This document shows, in pieces, positions 1 through 9,671 of a stretch of 64,000 bases of DNA; position 1 is the stretch's first letter, and each line of letters begins with the position of its first letter. A model generated the notes under the pieces. That model saw nothing but the letters and a program-made list of their open reading frames with translations, was not told the DNA's origin and searched no databases. The DNA lies in contig CAJXNP010000005.1 in the NCBI GenBank assembly GCA_913057175.1, positions 62,001 through 126,000 on the forward strand, read 5' to 3'. The position numbers were made by a program, and so were the translations under genes. The DNA comes from an uncultured Cytophagales bacterium. Its GTDB lineage: Bacteria; Bacteroidota; Bacteroidia; Cytophagales; Cyclobacteriaceae.

Positions 1-1
1 A

Positions 2-2464
2 TCATTTGCAGCATATACTGATGATGAATCCGGTGATATTATTCAACTGATCTCACCCGACGACAATGTTCAGCAATCGGATGAGAAAATTCCGGAAGAA
101 CTTCCTATTCTTCCTATCCGAAATACTGTATTGTTTCCGGGAGTTGTTCTTCCTATTACTGTGGGTCGGCAAAAATCGATCGAGCTGGTTAAAAAATCTT
201 ACCGAAGTGATCGGATCATTGGTGTTATTGCTCAGAAAAACAATAAATCTGAGGATCCTTCTTTTAAAGATATTTATCAAATTGGGACTATTGCCAAGAT
301 CATAAAGATGCTGGTTTTACCGGATGGCAATACGACTATTATCATTCAGGGAAGAAGTCGCTTTTCAATAAAAAGCATTGTATCGGAAGATCCATTTATG
401 ATCGCTACCGTAAAATTGCTGGAGGAAAAATTTCCAAATGAAAAAAGGAAAGAAACCAAGGCAATCATTCAATCACTTAAGGAAGCTGCTATTAAAATTT
501 TGAAGCTTAACCCTGAAATTCCTCAGGAAGCTCAAATTGCATTGGATAATATTGAAAGTCCAAGCTTTCTGACACATTTCCTCTCTTCAAATATAAACGC
601 GGAAGTAAAAGACAAGCAGCGCTTACTGGAAATAAATGATGCCAAACAGCGATCGACGGTCTTATTGGAATTCATGATGAAAGATATCCAGATGCTGGAA
701 TTGAAGCGAGAGATCCAGGATAAAGTGCACACGGATATTGACCAGCAACAGAGAGATTATTTCCTTCGGCAGCAAATTAAAATATTGCAAGACGAGTTGG
801 GTCAGGAAGGACCTGATTACGAATTGAATCTTGTAAAACAGAAAGCCAGGAAGAAAATATGGCCTAAGGAGGTGCAGGAACATTTCAACAAAGAATGTGA
901 TAAAATTGCCAGAATGAACCCCGCCGCAGCGGAGTATCCTGTTCATATGAATTACATTGAGTTTTTGGTGGATCTGCCATGGAGTGAGTTCACCAAAGAC
1001 AATTTTGATCTAAAGCGGGCAAAGAAAATATTGGATAAAGATCATCACGGCCTGGAAAAAGTGAAAGAAAGGATCCTCGAATACCTGGCTGTTTTAAAGC
1101 TTAAAAATGACATGAAAAGCCCGATTCTTTGTCTTTACGGGCCTCCTGGTGTAGGTAAAACTTCTCTTGGCAAGTCCATAGCGAAAGCATTGAATAGAAA
1201 GTATGTGCGGATGTCTTTGGGTGGTGTTCACGATGAAGCGGAAATCCGTGGTCACAGAAAAACCTATATCGGGGCAATGGCAGGAAAGGTTATTCAAAAC
1301 ATTAACAAAGCGAAATATTCCAATCCGGTTTTTGTTCTGGATGAGATCGATAAGGTAAGCTCAGATTTCAGGGGAGATCCTTCGTCTGCATTGCTGGAAG
1401 TTCTCGATCCGGAACAGAATAGTTCATTTATGGATAATTACCTTGAAATGGAATACGACCTTTCAAAAGTACTATTCATTGCAACAGCCAATTCACTGGA
1501 GTCTATTCAGCCGGCCTTAAGAGATAGAATGGAAATTATTGAAATCAATGGTTATACCGTTGAGGAGAAACTTCAAATAGCGAAAAAACATCTTGTGCCA
1601 AAACAGAGATCAGAGCATGGGTTAAAAACTAAGGATGTTAAGATCTCTGATAAAGCCATTGTCAAAGTGATTGAAAACTACACAAGGGAATCAGGTGTTC
1701 GTAACCTTGAACGTCAGATTGGAAAGGTAATCCGGTATGTGGCAAAATCCGTTGCCATGGAAGAGGAATATTCACCAGTGATTTCCGATAAACATATTCA
1801 GGAAATACTCGGGGCAGAAATATTCGATAAAGAGATCTATGAAAACAATGACGTAGCTGGTGTTGTGACCGGGCTGGCATGGACGCAGGTTGGAGGTGAA
1901 ATATTGTTCGTCGAGTCAAGTATAAGCAAGGGAAAAGGCAAACTAACGCTTTCAGGTCAATTAGGAGATGTGATGAAAGAATCTGCTGTGGCAGCATTGT
2001 CATACCTGAAATCCCACGCGGACCAACTAGGCATTCATTACAAGGTATTTGACCAATATGACCTTCATGTCCATGTGCCGGCAGGAGCTGTTCCGAAAGA
2101 TGGTCCATCGGCTGGAATAACAATTTTTACTTCATTGGCCTCTATCTTTACTCAAAGGAAAGTAAAGTCCAAGCTGGCTATGACAGGTGAAATCACCCTA
2201 AGGGGCAAGGTTTTGCCGGTGGGGGGGATCAAGGAAAAAATCCTGGCAGCCAAAAGAGCTGGTATTTATGAACTGATTTTGTGCGATAAAAATAGAAAAG
2301 ACATCGAAGATATTGATGAGAAGTATGTAAAGGACCTTACTGTTCACTATGTTTCGAATGTTGAAGAAGTAATAGATATTGCCCTGCTTAAAGAAAAGGT
2401 AAAAGGGTACAAGGATTTTGTGATTGACGAAGAGAAAAATATTTTAGAAACGACAAAGGTCTGA
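2..2464 (+). CDS. lon: ATP-dependent protease Lon, 5' end cut by window edge
   Basis: Cytoplasmic AAA+ serine protease that degrades damaged and regulatory proteins. The reading frame is open from base 2, so the start codon lies left of the window. About 820 residues are visible, close to full family length, so little is missing. Seen in order: N-terminal substrate-binding domain beginning LPILPIRNTVLFPG, Walker A GPPGVGKT at visible residues 380-387, Walker B FVLDEIDK, and the C-terminal protease domain with the catalytic serine in DGPSAG (about residue 703) and the catalytic lysine in GGIKEK (about 744-746). The next gene on the same strand is hslU, 192 bases away, so two AAA+ proteases are neighbours. 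No hairpin terminator is evident after the stop. Confidence 0.97.
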   Translation, partial: SFAAYTDDESGDIIQLISPDDNVQQSDEKIPEELPILPIRNTVLFPGVVLPITVGRQKSIELVKKSYRSDRIIGVIAQKNNKSEDPSFKDIYQIGTIAKIIKMLVLPDGNTTIIIQGRSRFSIKSIVSEDPFMIATVKLLEEKFPNEKRKETKAIIQSLKEAAIKILKLNPEIPQEAQIALDNIESPSFLTHFLSSNINAEVKDKQRLLEINDAKQRSTVLLEFMMKDIQMLELKREIQDKVHTDIDQQQRDYFLRQQIKILQDELGQEGPDYELNLVKQKARKKIWPKEVQEHFNKECDKIARMNPAAAEYPVHMNYIEFLVDLPWSEFTKDNFDLKRAKKILDKDHHGLEKVKERILEYLAVLKLKNDMKSPILCLYGPPGVGKTSLGKSIAKALNRKYVRMSLGGVHDEAEIRGHRKTYIGAMAGKVIQNINKAKYSNPVFVLDEIDKVSSDFRGDPSSALLEVLDPEQNSSFMDNYLEMEYDLSKVLFIATANSLESIQPALRDRMEIIEINGYTVEEKLQIAKKHLVPKQRSEHGLKTKDVKISDKAIVKVIENYTRESGVRNLERQIGKVIRYVAKSVAMEEEYSPVISDKHIQEILGAEIFDKEIYENNDVAGVVTGLAWTQVGGEILFVESSISKGKGKLTLSGQLGDVMKESAVAALSYLKSHADQLGIHYKVFDQYDLHVHVPAGAVPKDGPSAGITIFTSLASIFTQRKVKSKLAMTGEITLRGKVLPVGGIKEKILAAKRAGIYELILCDKNRKDIEDIDEKYVKDLTVHYVSNVEEVIDIALLKEKVKGYKDFVIDEEKNILETTKV

Positions 2465-2656
2465 TTTTACTTCGGTTTAATTGAAATTTTTTGGGATGGC
2501 TTTCCTTTTAAATATCTCGAAAAATTAAAAGTTGTTTTTCATTAAATAGAAATCATTCACGTTTTAGAATAAGTATGTAATTAATTGCATTAAAGACAAC
2601 TCAGCTGATGAGTAGCATAATGCAAGTGTTTATAAGAAATTAGAAATATTTCAGAA

Positions 2657-4066
2657 ATGGAAATAGAAGGCAGAACATTGACTCCAAGGGAAATAGTTAA
2701 AGAGCTTGATAAATACATCATTGGTCAGAACGATGCAAAGAAAAACGTAGCCATTGCCCTGCGTAACCGATGGAGAAGAATGAATGTAAAGTCAGACATT
2801 CAAAATGAAATCATCCCCAACAACATTTTGATGATAGGGGCAACGGGAGTAGGTAAAACTGAAATTGCAAGGAGAATTGCCAAGATATCAGATGCACCTT
2901 TTACAAAGGTTGAAGCTTCAAAATTTACAGAAGTTGGTTATGTGGGTCGTGATGTCGAAAGTATGGTAAGGGATTTGATGGAGCAAAGTATCAACCTGGT
3001 CAAAACCAAGAAAAAAGAAACGGTTAAGGAAAAGGCAGAGCAAATGGTAGAGGAAATTATTCTTGATGCCCTGATCCCTCCAATAAAAGGAAACGCTACG
3101 GTTTTCAAACCTGGTATTGAAAATAATACCGATGGAACTGAGATTGAAAAACAATTAACAGATGTAGAGCTAAATGAAAAGACCAGAGAGCGGTTTCGTG
3201 AAAAAATTCGCAACAAGGAGCTGGACGATCGAAAGATTGAAGTCTCGGTAAAAACTCCGGGAAATTCCGGTGTTGGAATGATCGGTGGGGGAATGATCGA
3301 TGAGGCATCCATGATCAACCTACAGGAGATGATCGGCAACATGATGCCAAAGAAAACCAAGAAACGCAAGGTGACCATCGAAGAGGCACGGAAAATACTG
3401 ATGGAAGAGGAGTCGGCCAAATTGATTGACATGGATGAGGTAAAAGAGGAAGCTATTTCCAAGGCGGAAAATTCAGGGATCATATTCATCGATGAAATTG
3501 ATAAAATAGCCGGAAAGGGATCAAAAGGATCAGGCCCTGATGTTAGTCGGGAAGGTGTACAGCGGGATTTGCTTCCCATCGTGGAAGGTAGTGCTGTTTC
3601 AACAAAATATGGCGTTGTTAAAACGGATCATATTTTATTCATCGCAGCAGGAGCATTTCATGTAGCCAAACCTTCTGACTTGATCCCGGAATTGCAGGGG
3701 CGGTTTCCAATCAGGGTAGAGTTAGATAATTTAACCAAGGCAGATTTTATTAGGATACTGAAGGAGCCAAAGAATGCATTAACCAAGCAATACCAGGCAT
3801 TGTTTGAGTCCGAGGAGGTTGAAATAGAATTTACAGACGAGAGCATTGAAGATATTGCTGAAAAGGCTTTTCATATCAACGAAGAAGTTGAGAATATTGG
3901 AGCAAGAAGACTTCATACGGTATTGAGCTCTCTTTTGAATGATTTATTGTATGATGTTCCTGATGTAATAGGAGCTAATGCAAAAATTGTTATCACTAAA
4001 GAAATGGTTGACGAGAAATTATCAAGCCTTGTTCAAAACAGGGACCTGAGCCAGTATATTCTTTAA
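2657..4066 (+). CDS. hslU: HslU, ATPase subunit of the HslUV protease
   Basis: Unfoldase that feeds substrates to the HslV peptidase in the cytoplasm. The 469-residue product has Walker A GATGVGKT at residues 61-68, the pore-loop motif GYVG at about 94-97, a charged intermediate domain at about 110-245 and Walker B IIFIDE at 275-280. The C-terminus ends RDLSQYIL, resembling the HslU tail that docks into HslV, so an HslV partner should exist, but no hslV is present in this window. The ATG start gives the standard [22 protein letters not shown] opening of the family. A hairpin followed by a T run overlaps the stop codon. Confidence 0.97.
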   Translation: MEIEGRTLTPREIVKELDKYIIGQNDAKKNVAIALRNRWRRMNVKSDIQNEIIPNNILMIGATGVGKTEIARRIAKISDAPFTKVEASKFTEVGYVGRDVESMVRDLMEQSINLVKTKKKETVKEKAEQMVEEIILDALIPPIKGNATVFKPGIENNTDGTEIEKQLTDVELNEKTRERFREKIRNKELDDRKIEVSVKTPGNSGVGMIGGGMIDEASMINLQEMIGNMMPKKTKKRKVTIEEARKILMEEESAKLIDMDEVKEEAISKAENSGIIFIDEIDKIAGKGSKGSGPDVSREGVQRDLLPIVEGSAVSTKYGVVKTDHILFIAAGAFHVAKPSDLIPELQGRFPIRVELDNLTKADFIRILKEPKNALTKQYQALFESEEVEIEFTDESIEDIAEKAFHINEEVENIGARRLHTVLSSLLNDLLYDVPDVIGANAKIVITKEMVDEKLSSLVQNRDLSQYIL

Positions 4067-4107
4067 CCCAAAGTTCTAATAGCAGATTTGGGTTTAAAAT
4101 TTTTTTG
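4065..4107 (+). terminator. Intrinsic terminator after hslU
   Basis: Perfect 8-bp arms AACCCAAA (4065-4072) and TTTGGGTT (4087-4094) with a 14-base loop, then an A/T tract with seven T's near 4100-4107. The left arm starts inside the hslU stop codon and the right arm reaches the stop codon of the convergent phosphatase gene, so the element may serve both genes. Confidence 0.6.
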
Positions 4108-4585
4108 GATAATCAAAGAATAGCATCTTTCCTTTACCTTTATCGATTTTTGCCCAACTGTCGAAGTCAAATCTAATGGCCGAAACACCGGCAGTTGGAA
4201 TATTGTCGATATAAACATCACATAAATAATTGGACAATTCTGTCCAGCCTGGATTGTGTCCAAAAATCATAAGCGCAGCGACGGAATCATCTACCTGTCT
4301 GATGATGTTGATTGCTGAAGATATACTCGCCAGGTAAAGATTTTCTGATTTCTTAATTTTGTCAACTGGATAATCTACTTCCTTGGCTATTTTTTTTGCA
4401 GTAGAGAAAGCTCGTTTTGCGGAACTGGAAATGATTAAATCCGGTTTAATACCTTTTTCCTTAAGTCGTTCTCCCATTTCAGGTGCATTTCTTTTCCCAC
4501 GTTCGTTTAAAGGCCTGTCAAAATCATCCAGATCAGAGTTATCCCAACTTGATTTGGCGTGTCTAACGATATATAAGGTTTTCAT
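4094..4585 (-). CDS. SixA-like histidine phosphatase
   Basis: A 163-residue member of the histidine phosphatase (phosphoglycerate mutase fold) superfamily. The N-terminus has the catalytic motif VRHAKS with the nucleophilic His at residue 9, followed by DRPLNERG, as in SixA-type phosphohistidine phosphatases. The second active-site histidine is in MIFGHNPGW. SixA of enterobacteria removes phosphate from histidine phosphotransfer domains; the substrate here is not shown by the sequence. The gene stands alone, convergent with hslU and divergent from the thioredoxin gene about 90 bases away. Family assignment is firm; the physiological role is inferred. Confidence 0.88.
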   Translation of the reverse strand: MKTLYIVRHAKSSWDNSDLDDFDRPLNERGKRNAPEMGERLKEKGIKPDLIISSSAKRAFSTAKKIAKEVDYPVDKIKKSENLYLASISSAINIIRQVDDSVAALMIFGHNPGWTELSNYLCDVYIDNIPTAGVSAIRFDFDSWAKIDKGKGKMLFFDYPKKF

Positions 4586-4676
4586 TTAATAAAAATAGCT
4601 AAAAGAAACTGATTAAATGAAACTTGTAAAACATAAGAACGTATGAATATTTGAACATATAAAAATATTTATTTAA

Positions 4677-5054
4677 ATGGCTACAATTAAATTGGATAAA
4701 GAGAAATTCTTAAGTGATATATTCGACTATGATAAAAGCACCGAATGGAAATACAAGGATGATATCCCTGCAGTAATTGACTTTTATGCAGATTGGTGTG
4801 GACCTTGTAAGATGATCGCCCCGGTGTTAGAAGAATTGTCAGAAGAGTTCAAAGGCAAGGTTAAAATTTATAAGCTAGACACGGAGGTTGAGCAGGAGTT
4901 GGCGGCAGTATTTAACATTCGAAGTATTCCTTCTTTACTTTTCATTCCAAAAGAAGGACAACCACAAATGTTGACGGGGGCTCTGCCTAAAAATTCTTTA
5001 GAAAAGGTAATTAAAGATGTGTTGTTGAAAACCGAGACAGAAGTAAATTCGTAA
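4677..5054 (+). CDS. Thioredoxin
   Basis: A 125-residue thioredoxin-fold protein with the redox motif WCGPCK (Cys41 and Cys44), preceded by VIDFYADW. The cis-proline region is present as RSIPSLLF and the C-terminal helix is normal. There is no signal peptide, so it should act in the cytoplasm as a disulfide reductant. It has about 20 extra residues before the core compared with minimal thioredoxins, including the opening MATIKLDKEKF. Upstream DNA is very AT-rich with no clear Shine-Dalgarno, which is common in Bacteroidota. Confidence 0.93.
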   Translation: MATIKLDKEKFLSDIFDYDKSTEWKYKDDIPAVIDFYADWCGPCKMIAPVLEELSEEFKGKVKIYKLDTEVEQELAAVFNIRSIPSLLFIPKEGQPQMLTGALPKNSLEKVIKDVLLKTETEVNS

Positions 5055-5389
5055 GAAAAAGATAAAACAATAACTCAAACGTTTGGATTGAGAGTTCAAA
5101 ATGAGTTATAAAAAAAATAGCCACAAAGTGTATGTTCCTCCAAGATTCATGCACTTTGTGACTTCCATCAGTTGAAAAAGTGAAATAAAATTAATGCAGC
5201 ATTGCTTTCAAAAATATGATAAAAATCATTAATCTAAAAGCAATTTTTTAAAATCTTTCTTAATATTTTCAAATTTTTTATCTAAATGTTAATAAATTAA
5301 CTTGGTCAATAACTCATAGAAACTTTTAATATTTACATTTCCGGGGAGCTTTATTTCCAATTTTTGTAATTTTTTTAATGCTTTATTTC
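5055..5389. other. Convergent intergenic region with hairpins, no gene seen
   Basis: This 335-base AT-rich stretch lies between two convergent genes. It holds an inverted repeat ATAACTCA (5069-5076) / TGAGTTAT (5102-5109), an inner CTCAA/TTGAG repeat, and a longer hairpin at 5122-5160 listed separately. The remainder, about 5165-5389, is T/A-rich low-complexity DNA with no reading frame of note. Confidence 0.6.
5122..5160. other. Long hairpin with CCTCC in the loop
   Basis: Arms CACAAAGTG (5122-5130) and CACTTTGTG (5152-5160) pair perfectly. The stem extends inward through one T-G wobble and ATG/CAT to 13 pairs, leaving a 13-base loop at 5135-5147. The loop contains CCTCC, which resembles an anti-Shine-Dalgarno. 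No T run follows on the plus strand, so it is not a standard terminator for the thioredoxin gene. Confidence 0.5.
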
Positions 5390-7525
5390 CTACAAACTCA
5401 ACCTTATACCAGGCCCGATGACAAAAAATAGCTTTTCTTTGTTCAAATAATAACCTCCTCCTATAAAAAGCGGAAAGGATAGTTTTACGTCCTTGGTAGT
5501 TGGATACAGGCTACCCAATATTACAATTCCCAAATCCCTTTGAGTTTCATTCGCATTGAAGTTGAATGCATTTATTGCCAAAAAACCAATACCAATTTTA
5601 TAGGGTTGATAACGAGCAATTTTTCGTTTGTGATAAAAGCTTATTTGAGCCAATGCTGCCATGCTGATCCCGGTGAGATTGCTGACTTTATCATCCCCTT
5701 CTTCCGGCTGTGTGATTTCAATCAATCCGGCAGGAAATGAAACATCTATATCAAATCCATATGACCTTTTATTATAGATCTCTATTGTTTTTTCAATACC
5801 CTCTCCTCCATACCTTGCTTTTATGTGGCTAAAAGTCAATTCAATTTTAGACCATTCAGGCAGATCATAAGTTTTTTTTCGGATCAACTGATTTAGTTGA
5901 ATATTGTCAATCTGACAAACAGGAGAAAGGTAATTGTTGTATCTGGGAGAGTTTTCTCCGGGACATACAACGATGTTATCAAGTTCTCTAAGCTCGATAA
6001 GTTCGTTTTTCTTATTAGTGATTTTAATGTCAATAGATATATACTGCCTGCCATACAAGTCATTTTGCCTGTCAATGACCTCAGGTTCAAAATCAATGAT
6101 TACATCCTGAATGGTATTCTCGTAAAGAATTGGTTGTTCGATCTGATTAAGCAGTCTCTTTCCCTCTCCGTAGTTTATGGCAATAAAGTCAAATTTTCTT
6201 GGTTTTTGGTATTCATTTACGTTTAGTGAAAACCCGGTATTTTCTCCATTATCCTGAATCTCAACTTTCTTTTCTATGATATTCATTGGGATTTGTAGCT
6301 CTACGACAGCTCTGTTGGGATTATTTAGCAAAGAGTCTGAAGATATAAGAGTAGCCCCCATAAACTGAAAATTTGATCGATGTAGGCTTTTGCCTTCTAT
6401 TTTCACTTCAATTTCTTCCCCTGGATGTACATTCAGATTTCTGGTCCATTCTTTACCTTGCCTTAAAATGGTTACATGCTCAATTGTTGGAGGTGGGACA
6501 ATATTAAAGTTGGTGAGAAAAAGCGCTTCATCGCCATCTTTTATGTAGAGATATCCATCTGATTGCTGATGATATTTATAAGTTCTTAGCCAGGCCAAAA
6601 CCCGATTGTTGTTCAGGTATCTTCTCACAAACAATTCACCCACTAATTCACCTCCGGGTTCTTCTATATCTTCTATTCGATAGGTTTTATTCATCTTCAG
6701 GCTGGGATGATTATCAATTTGCACTTGCAATTGATCTTTATCCGGCCCCATAATCTCTACCTCGTCTGCATCAAGTGACAGGAATTTTAACCGACTGGCT
6801 TTAACGACAAAATCTTTCTTAATAGTTGACAAGGTAAAAGAAAGCTGTCCATCGTGAAAAGTAGGACGTTTGGTGGTCAGGTCTAGTTCGAGGGTGATAT
6901 TGCCAGTTTCGTGAGGTAACATATATAGCATCAGCTTCCCGCTATTTACATCCAGGCGATAGTCATAATTCTCCTTTTTCGTCCAGGCGTTATTGAATCT
7001 TATGTTGTAAAAATTATTGGTAATGATTTCGAAGGATTTCTGTTCACCCACAAATAGCTGATTATCTTCAATATACAGATCTGCCGAAGTGGATGTATAT
7101 GGCAGTAGCTGAACGGGAAACATAATTTCTCCCATATCTTCCTTTAGTGTGATCTTGAAAACAAATTTTAAAAACTGGCTTTCGTTGAGATTAAAAAACT
7201 GAACTTTTGTCTGGTAATATGCACTATCAAAAAGATAGAGAGAGTCTATTTTTTCAAAATCTCCGGAAGACATCAACTCAATTTTTTTAATGTTATTCAA
7301 CATTTCCGGATTTGGAAATAATTCTACAACTGCAAAGGGTTGGGATTGATCATAATAAAAATTCAGGTGCTTGCTTCCCTGGTATAAAATTGAGTTGTAT
7401 CTCAATGAATAGACATTACTATCCAGACGTAGCTGCACATCATTGATATATCTGTTTTGAGCTTTTACATTAACTGAAATTAAACTTATTGCCAAAATGG
7501 CAATAACTAGTTTCGCTAATCTCAT
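5390..7525 (-). CDS. Secreted 711-residue protein of unknown function with barrel-like C-terminus
   Basis: I do not recognise this protein. It has a clear signal peptide (MRLAKLVIAILAISLISVNVKAQ), so it is exported. The body, to about residue 590, is rich in alternating hydrophobic/polar strands suggesting several Ig-like or other beta-sandwich domains. The last 110 residues contain short amphipathic strands (YKIGIGFLAINAF, LGIVILGSLYP, LSFPLFIGGGYYL) ending RLSL, like a small outer-membrane beta-barrel. It lies 21 bases downstream of the repeat/barrel gene on the same strand and is probably cotranscribed with it. Function is unknown; a surface or outer-membrane role is inferred from the fold pattern only. 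Confidence 0.75.
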   Translation of the reverse strand: MRLAKLVIAILAISLISVNVKAQNRYINDVQLRLDSNVYSLRYNSILYQGSKHLNFYYDQSQPFAVVELFPNPEMLNNIKKIELMSSGDFEKIDSLYLFDSAYYQTKVQFFNLNESQFLKFVFKITLKEDMGEIMFPVQLLPYTSTSADLYIEDNQLFVGEQKSFEIITNNFYNIRFNNAWTKKENYDYRLDVNSGKLMLYMLPHETGNITLELDLTTKRPTFHDGQLSFTLSTIKKDFVVKASRLKFLSLDADEVEIMGPDKDQLQVQIDNHPSLKMNKTYRIEDIEEPGGELVGELFVRRYLNNNRVLAWLRTYKYHQQSDGYLYIKDGDEALFLTNFNIVPPPTIEHVTILRQGKEWTRNLNVHPGEEIEVKIEGKSLHRSNFQFMGATLISSDSLLNNPNRAVVELQIPMNIIEKKVEIQDNGENTGFSLNVNEYQKPRKFDFIAINYGEGKRLLNQIEQPILYENTIQDVIIDFEPEVIDRQNDLYGRQYISIDIKITNKKNELIELRELDNIVVCPGENSPRYNNYLSPVCQIDNIQLNQLIRKKTYDLPEWSKIELTFSHIKARYGGEGIEKTIEIYNKRSYGFDIDVSFPAGLIEITQPEEGDDKVSNLTGISMAALAQISFYHKRKIARYQPYKIGIGFLAINAFNFNANETQRDLGIVILGSLYPTTKDVKLSFPLFIGGGYYLNKEKLFFVIGPGIRLSL

Positions 7526-7546
7526 GAAGTTTGTTTTAATTAATCG

Positions 7547-9409
7547 TTAAAAGACATATCCAAAATTCAATGTTATTCTGGGAGTTAATGAAAATTTGTT
7601 TTGCTTAACATCATTGAACACCTGGTCATATGCCTGATTAGGATCGTAGTTCTTCTTATATGACCGGTACCCTATACCTACACCGATATTAAAATCTACG
7701 GTGATTCCTCCGGTGCGACTATTTTTAATATATTTTTCTCCATATCGCTTCATCCATCTGTTTCCAAACATAAATGCATATTCAAACCTGTTTTCATTAG
7801 CATCTATTTCAAGTTCAAAATTTACTTCATCAGATGTCAATGAATCAATCACGTTACTTTTGTGACTGAGAGAGGTAAATCTCAATTCATGGCCAAAGTA
7901 GAACATACCGAGCTTTTTCTCATAGCTGTAAAACTTTTGCCTGATTGAAACATCAAAACCATTGGAATATGTTTCATTAAGCTCAATATTGCTTTCATTT
8001 TTGAAAAATGGATCTCTCAAATATGCGATTTCCATTTCATAGCCCAACCTTTCCTGGAAGTAATATTCGATAGAAAGAGGCAATCGTCCAAAGATCGTTG
8101 ACAATGGGTTCGTTCCAATGATAATACCCTGGAACTCATTAATTGTGGGTGTGAAGTAACGAAAATTCTTGATTTTATATTTATAATCCGGCTTTAAATA
8201 ATCACGGTTGCTACGGGCTTCCGTATTTTTGCTTGACTCCTCTATTAATTTGTATGAAGGTTGATCGCCTTCATAGAAAGGCCTGTAATATCCAGCAATA
8301 TTACCCTGCTCATTATAAAACTCCCATACTCCAACGTTTTTTCCATCCTTGATTTTGCCTTTCATGTAAGGGGATCCATCCTTGTAGTATCCGGTATAAT
8401 TGCCTTCGCCATTCTCAAAGAAGCATTTTCCCTCAAGTGAACCATCTTCATAATAATAGTTCCACTGCCCATGATTCTTCCCATCTTTGATAAAACCATC
8501 AATTTTTAGCTTTCCACTTTCATAATATTCGTGATACTCCCCCTCTCCCTTTTCAAAAACTCCGTCAGCCCTGAAAATCCCTGATTCGTCAAAAATTTTC
8601 CAGTATCCTTCTTTTTTACCACTCCTTAATGCACCCTCCGAACTGATCTTTCCAGTCTCATGGTAGTAAATCCATTTTCCTTCTTTTTCGCCATTCGCAT
8701 ATTCGCCTTCCGAGGCCTTGATTCCATTGTCATGATAAAAAAACCACCAACCGTTTTTTAATCCCTCTTTATAATCCCCTTTGGCTTTAATATTTCCATT
8801 CTCGTAATAATAGGTCCATGTGCTGTCGCTTTTTCCATCAACATTTAGTCCTACAGCTTTTAATCGGCCATCATTATAATACTCACGGTAAATTCCCTTA
8901 TCATTCTTATAATTTGCTTTAGCCTTGATTGTGCCATCTTCATTAAAATAAGTCCAGGGACCGGTTTTTAAATTGTCATCGTACCGTCCTTCGACTTTTA
9001 ATTGTTTATTTTCATAGTAATATTTCCATTCGCCCTCCTTTGTGTCTCCATAGATATTTCCCTTCATATTCAGGTTTCCATTTTCGAAGAAGAATTGCCA
9101 CAGACCATGATTTTTCCCATCATTAAGGTTTCCACTCATTTTAATGCCACCCTTTTCGTAAAAATACATCCAAAGGCTATCCGGGATGTTGTTTTTGTAA
9201 TATCCCCTAGTCTGGATAGAACCATCGGAAAAAAAGGATTCATAAAGGCCGTGTAATACAGGGTTAAGGCTATCTTTAATCGAATATCTTTCTTTTAATA
9301 TTGTCTTTTCATCGTCATAGTAAGTCTGGACCTTTTTTGTTTGCGCAAGAGATTCAGTTGCGAAAAGAATATAAAGACAGGTAAAGGCAATGACATACAT
9401 AATCCCCAT
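7547..9409 (-). CDS. Secreted YwqK/MORN-like repeat protein fused to an outer-membrane beta-barrel
   Basis: After the signal peptide (MGIMYVIAF...ATESLAQ) come about 14 tandem 22-23-residue repeats of the pattern G-x-W-x-x-Y-Y-x-x-G-x-[IL]-K-x-x-G-x-[YF]-x-x-G-x-K. These match the MORN-like repeat of the YwqK family. The last 215 residues are aromatic and strand-rich, with alternating segments ending in LTPRITLNFGYVF, typical of a beta-barrel with a terminal aromatic residue. I chose the ATG at 9409 because it directly precedes the hydrophobic segment and follows an A-rich tract; an in-frame ATG at 9472 would add 21 residues before the signal peptide. The 711-residue protein follows 21 bases downstream. 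The repeats may display a rigid beta surface; ligand and role are unknown. Confidence 0.82.
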   Translation of the reverse strand: MGIMYVIAFTCLYILFATESLAQTKKVQTYYDDEKTILKERYSIKDSLNPVLHGLYESFFSDGSIQTRGYYKNNIPDSLWMYFYEKGGIKMSGNLNDGKNHGLWQFFFENGNLNMKGNIYGDTKEGEWKYYYENKQLKVEGRYDDNLKTGPWTYFNEDGTIKAKANYKNDKGIYREYYNDGRLKAVGLNVDGKSDSTWTYYYENGNIKAKGDYKEGLKNGWWFFYHDNGIKASEGEYANGEKEGKWIYYHETGKISSEGALRSGKKEGYWKIFDESGIFRADGVFEKGEGEYHEYYESGKLKIDGFIKDGKNHGQWNYYYEDGSLEGKCFFENGEGNYTGYYKDGSPYMKGKIKDGKNVGVWEFYNEQGNIAGYYRPFYEGDQPSYKLIEESSKNTEARSNRDYLKPDYKYKIKNFRYFTPTINEFQGIIIGTNPLSTIFGRLPLSIEYYFQERLGYEMEIAYLRDPFFKNESNIELNETYSNGFDVSIRQKFYSYEKKLGMFYFGHELRFTSLSHKSNVIDSLTSDEVNFELEIDANENRFEYAFMFGNRWMKRYGEKYIKNSRTGGITVDFNIGVGIGYRSYKKNYDPNQAYDQVFNDVKQNKFSLTPRITLNFGYVF

Positions 9410-9671
9410 TTTTTCAATTTTTGAAAAAAGGGCACATCTGAGTCCTCTATCCGCTAGGAGTTTGATATTCATTACCTGTTAGCTTAACAATAGAATTGAT
9501 GTGGTTGGTCACAATTTTTGCACAACACTTGTAACGAAAACCCTTCAGATTCTATTTAAGTGCACAAACTACGCAGTTTAAAGTTTAAATTTAAAATTTC
9601 TTTTGTGAAACGGTGAAATAGGTAATATTATCTACAGAAATTAATATTTTGTACAATAATTATCCGTTACA

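Noticed and set aside
53-305. Short frames at the left edge on both strands
   Set aside because: They overlap the in-frame lon coding sequence that continues from outside the window.
2938-3579. 213-codon minus-strand frame inside hslU
   Set aside because: Shadow of hslU; serine-rich product without family features, and hslU is intact.
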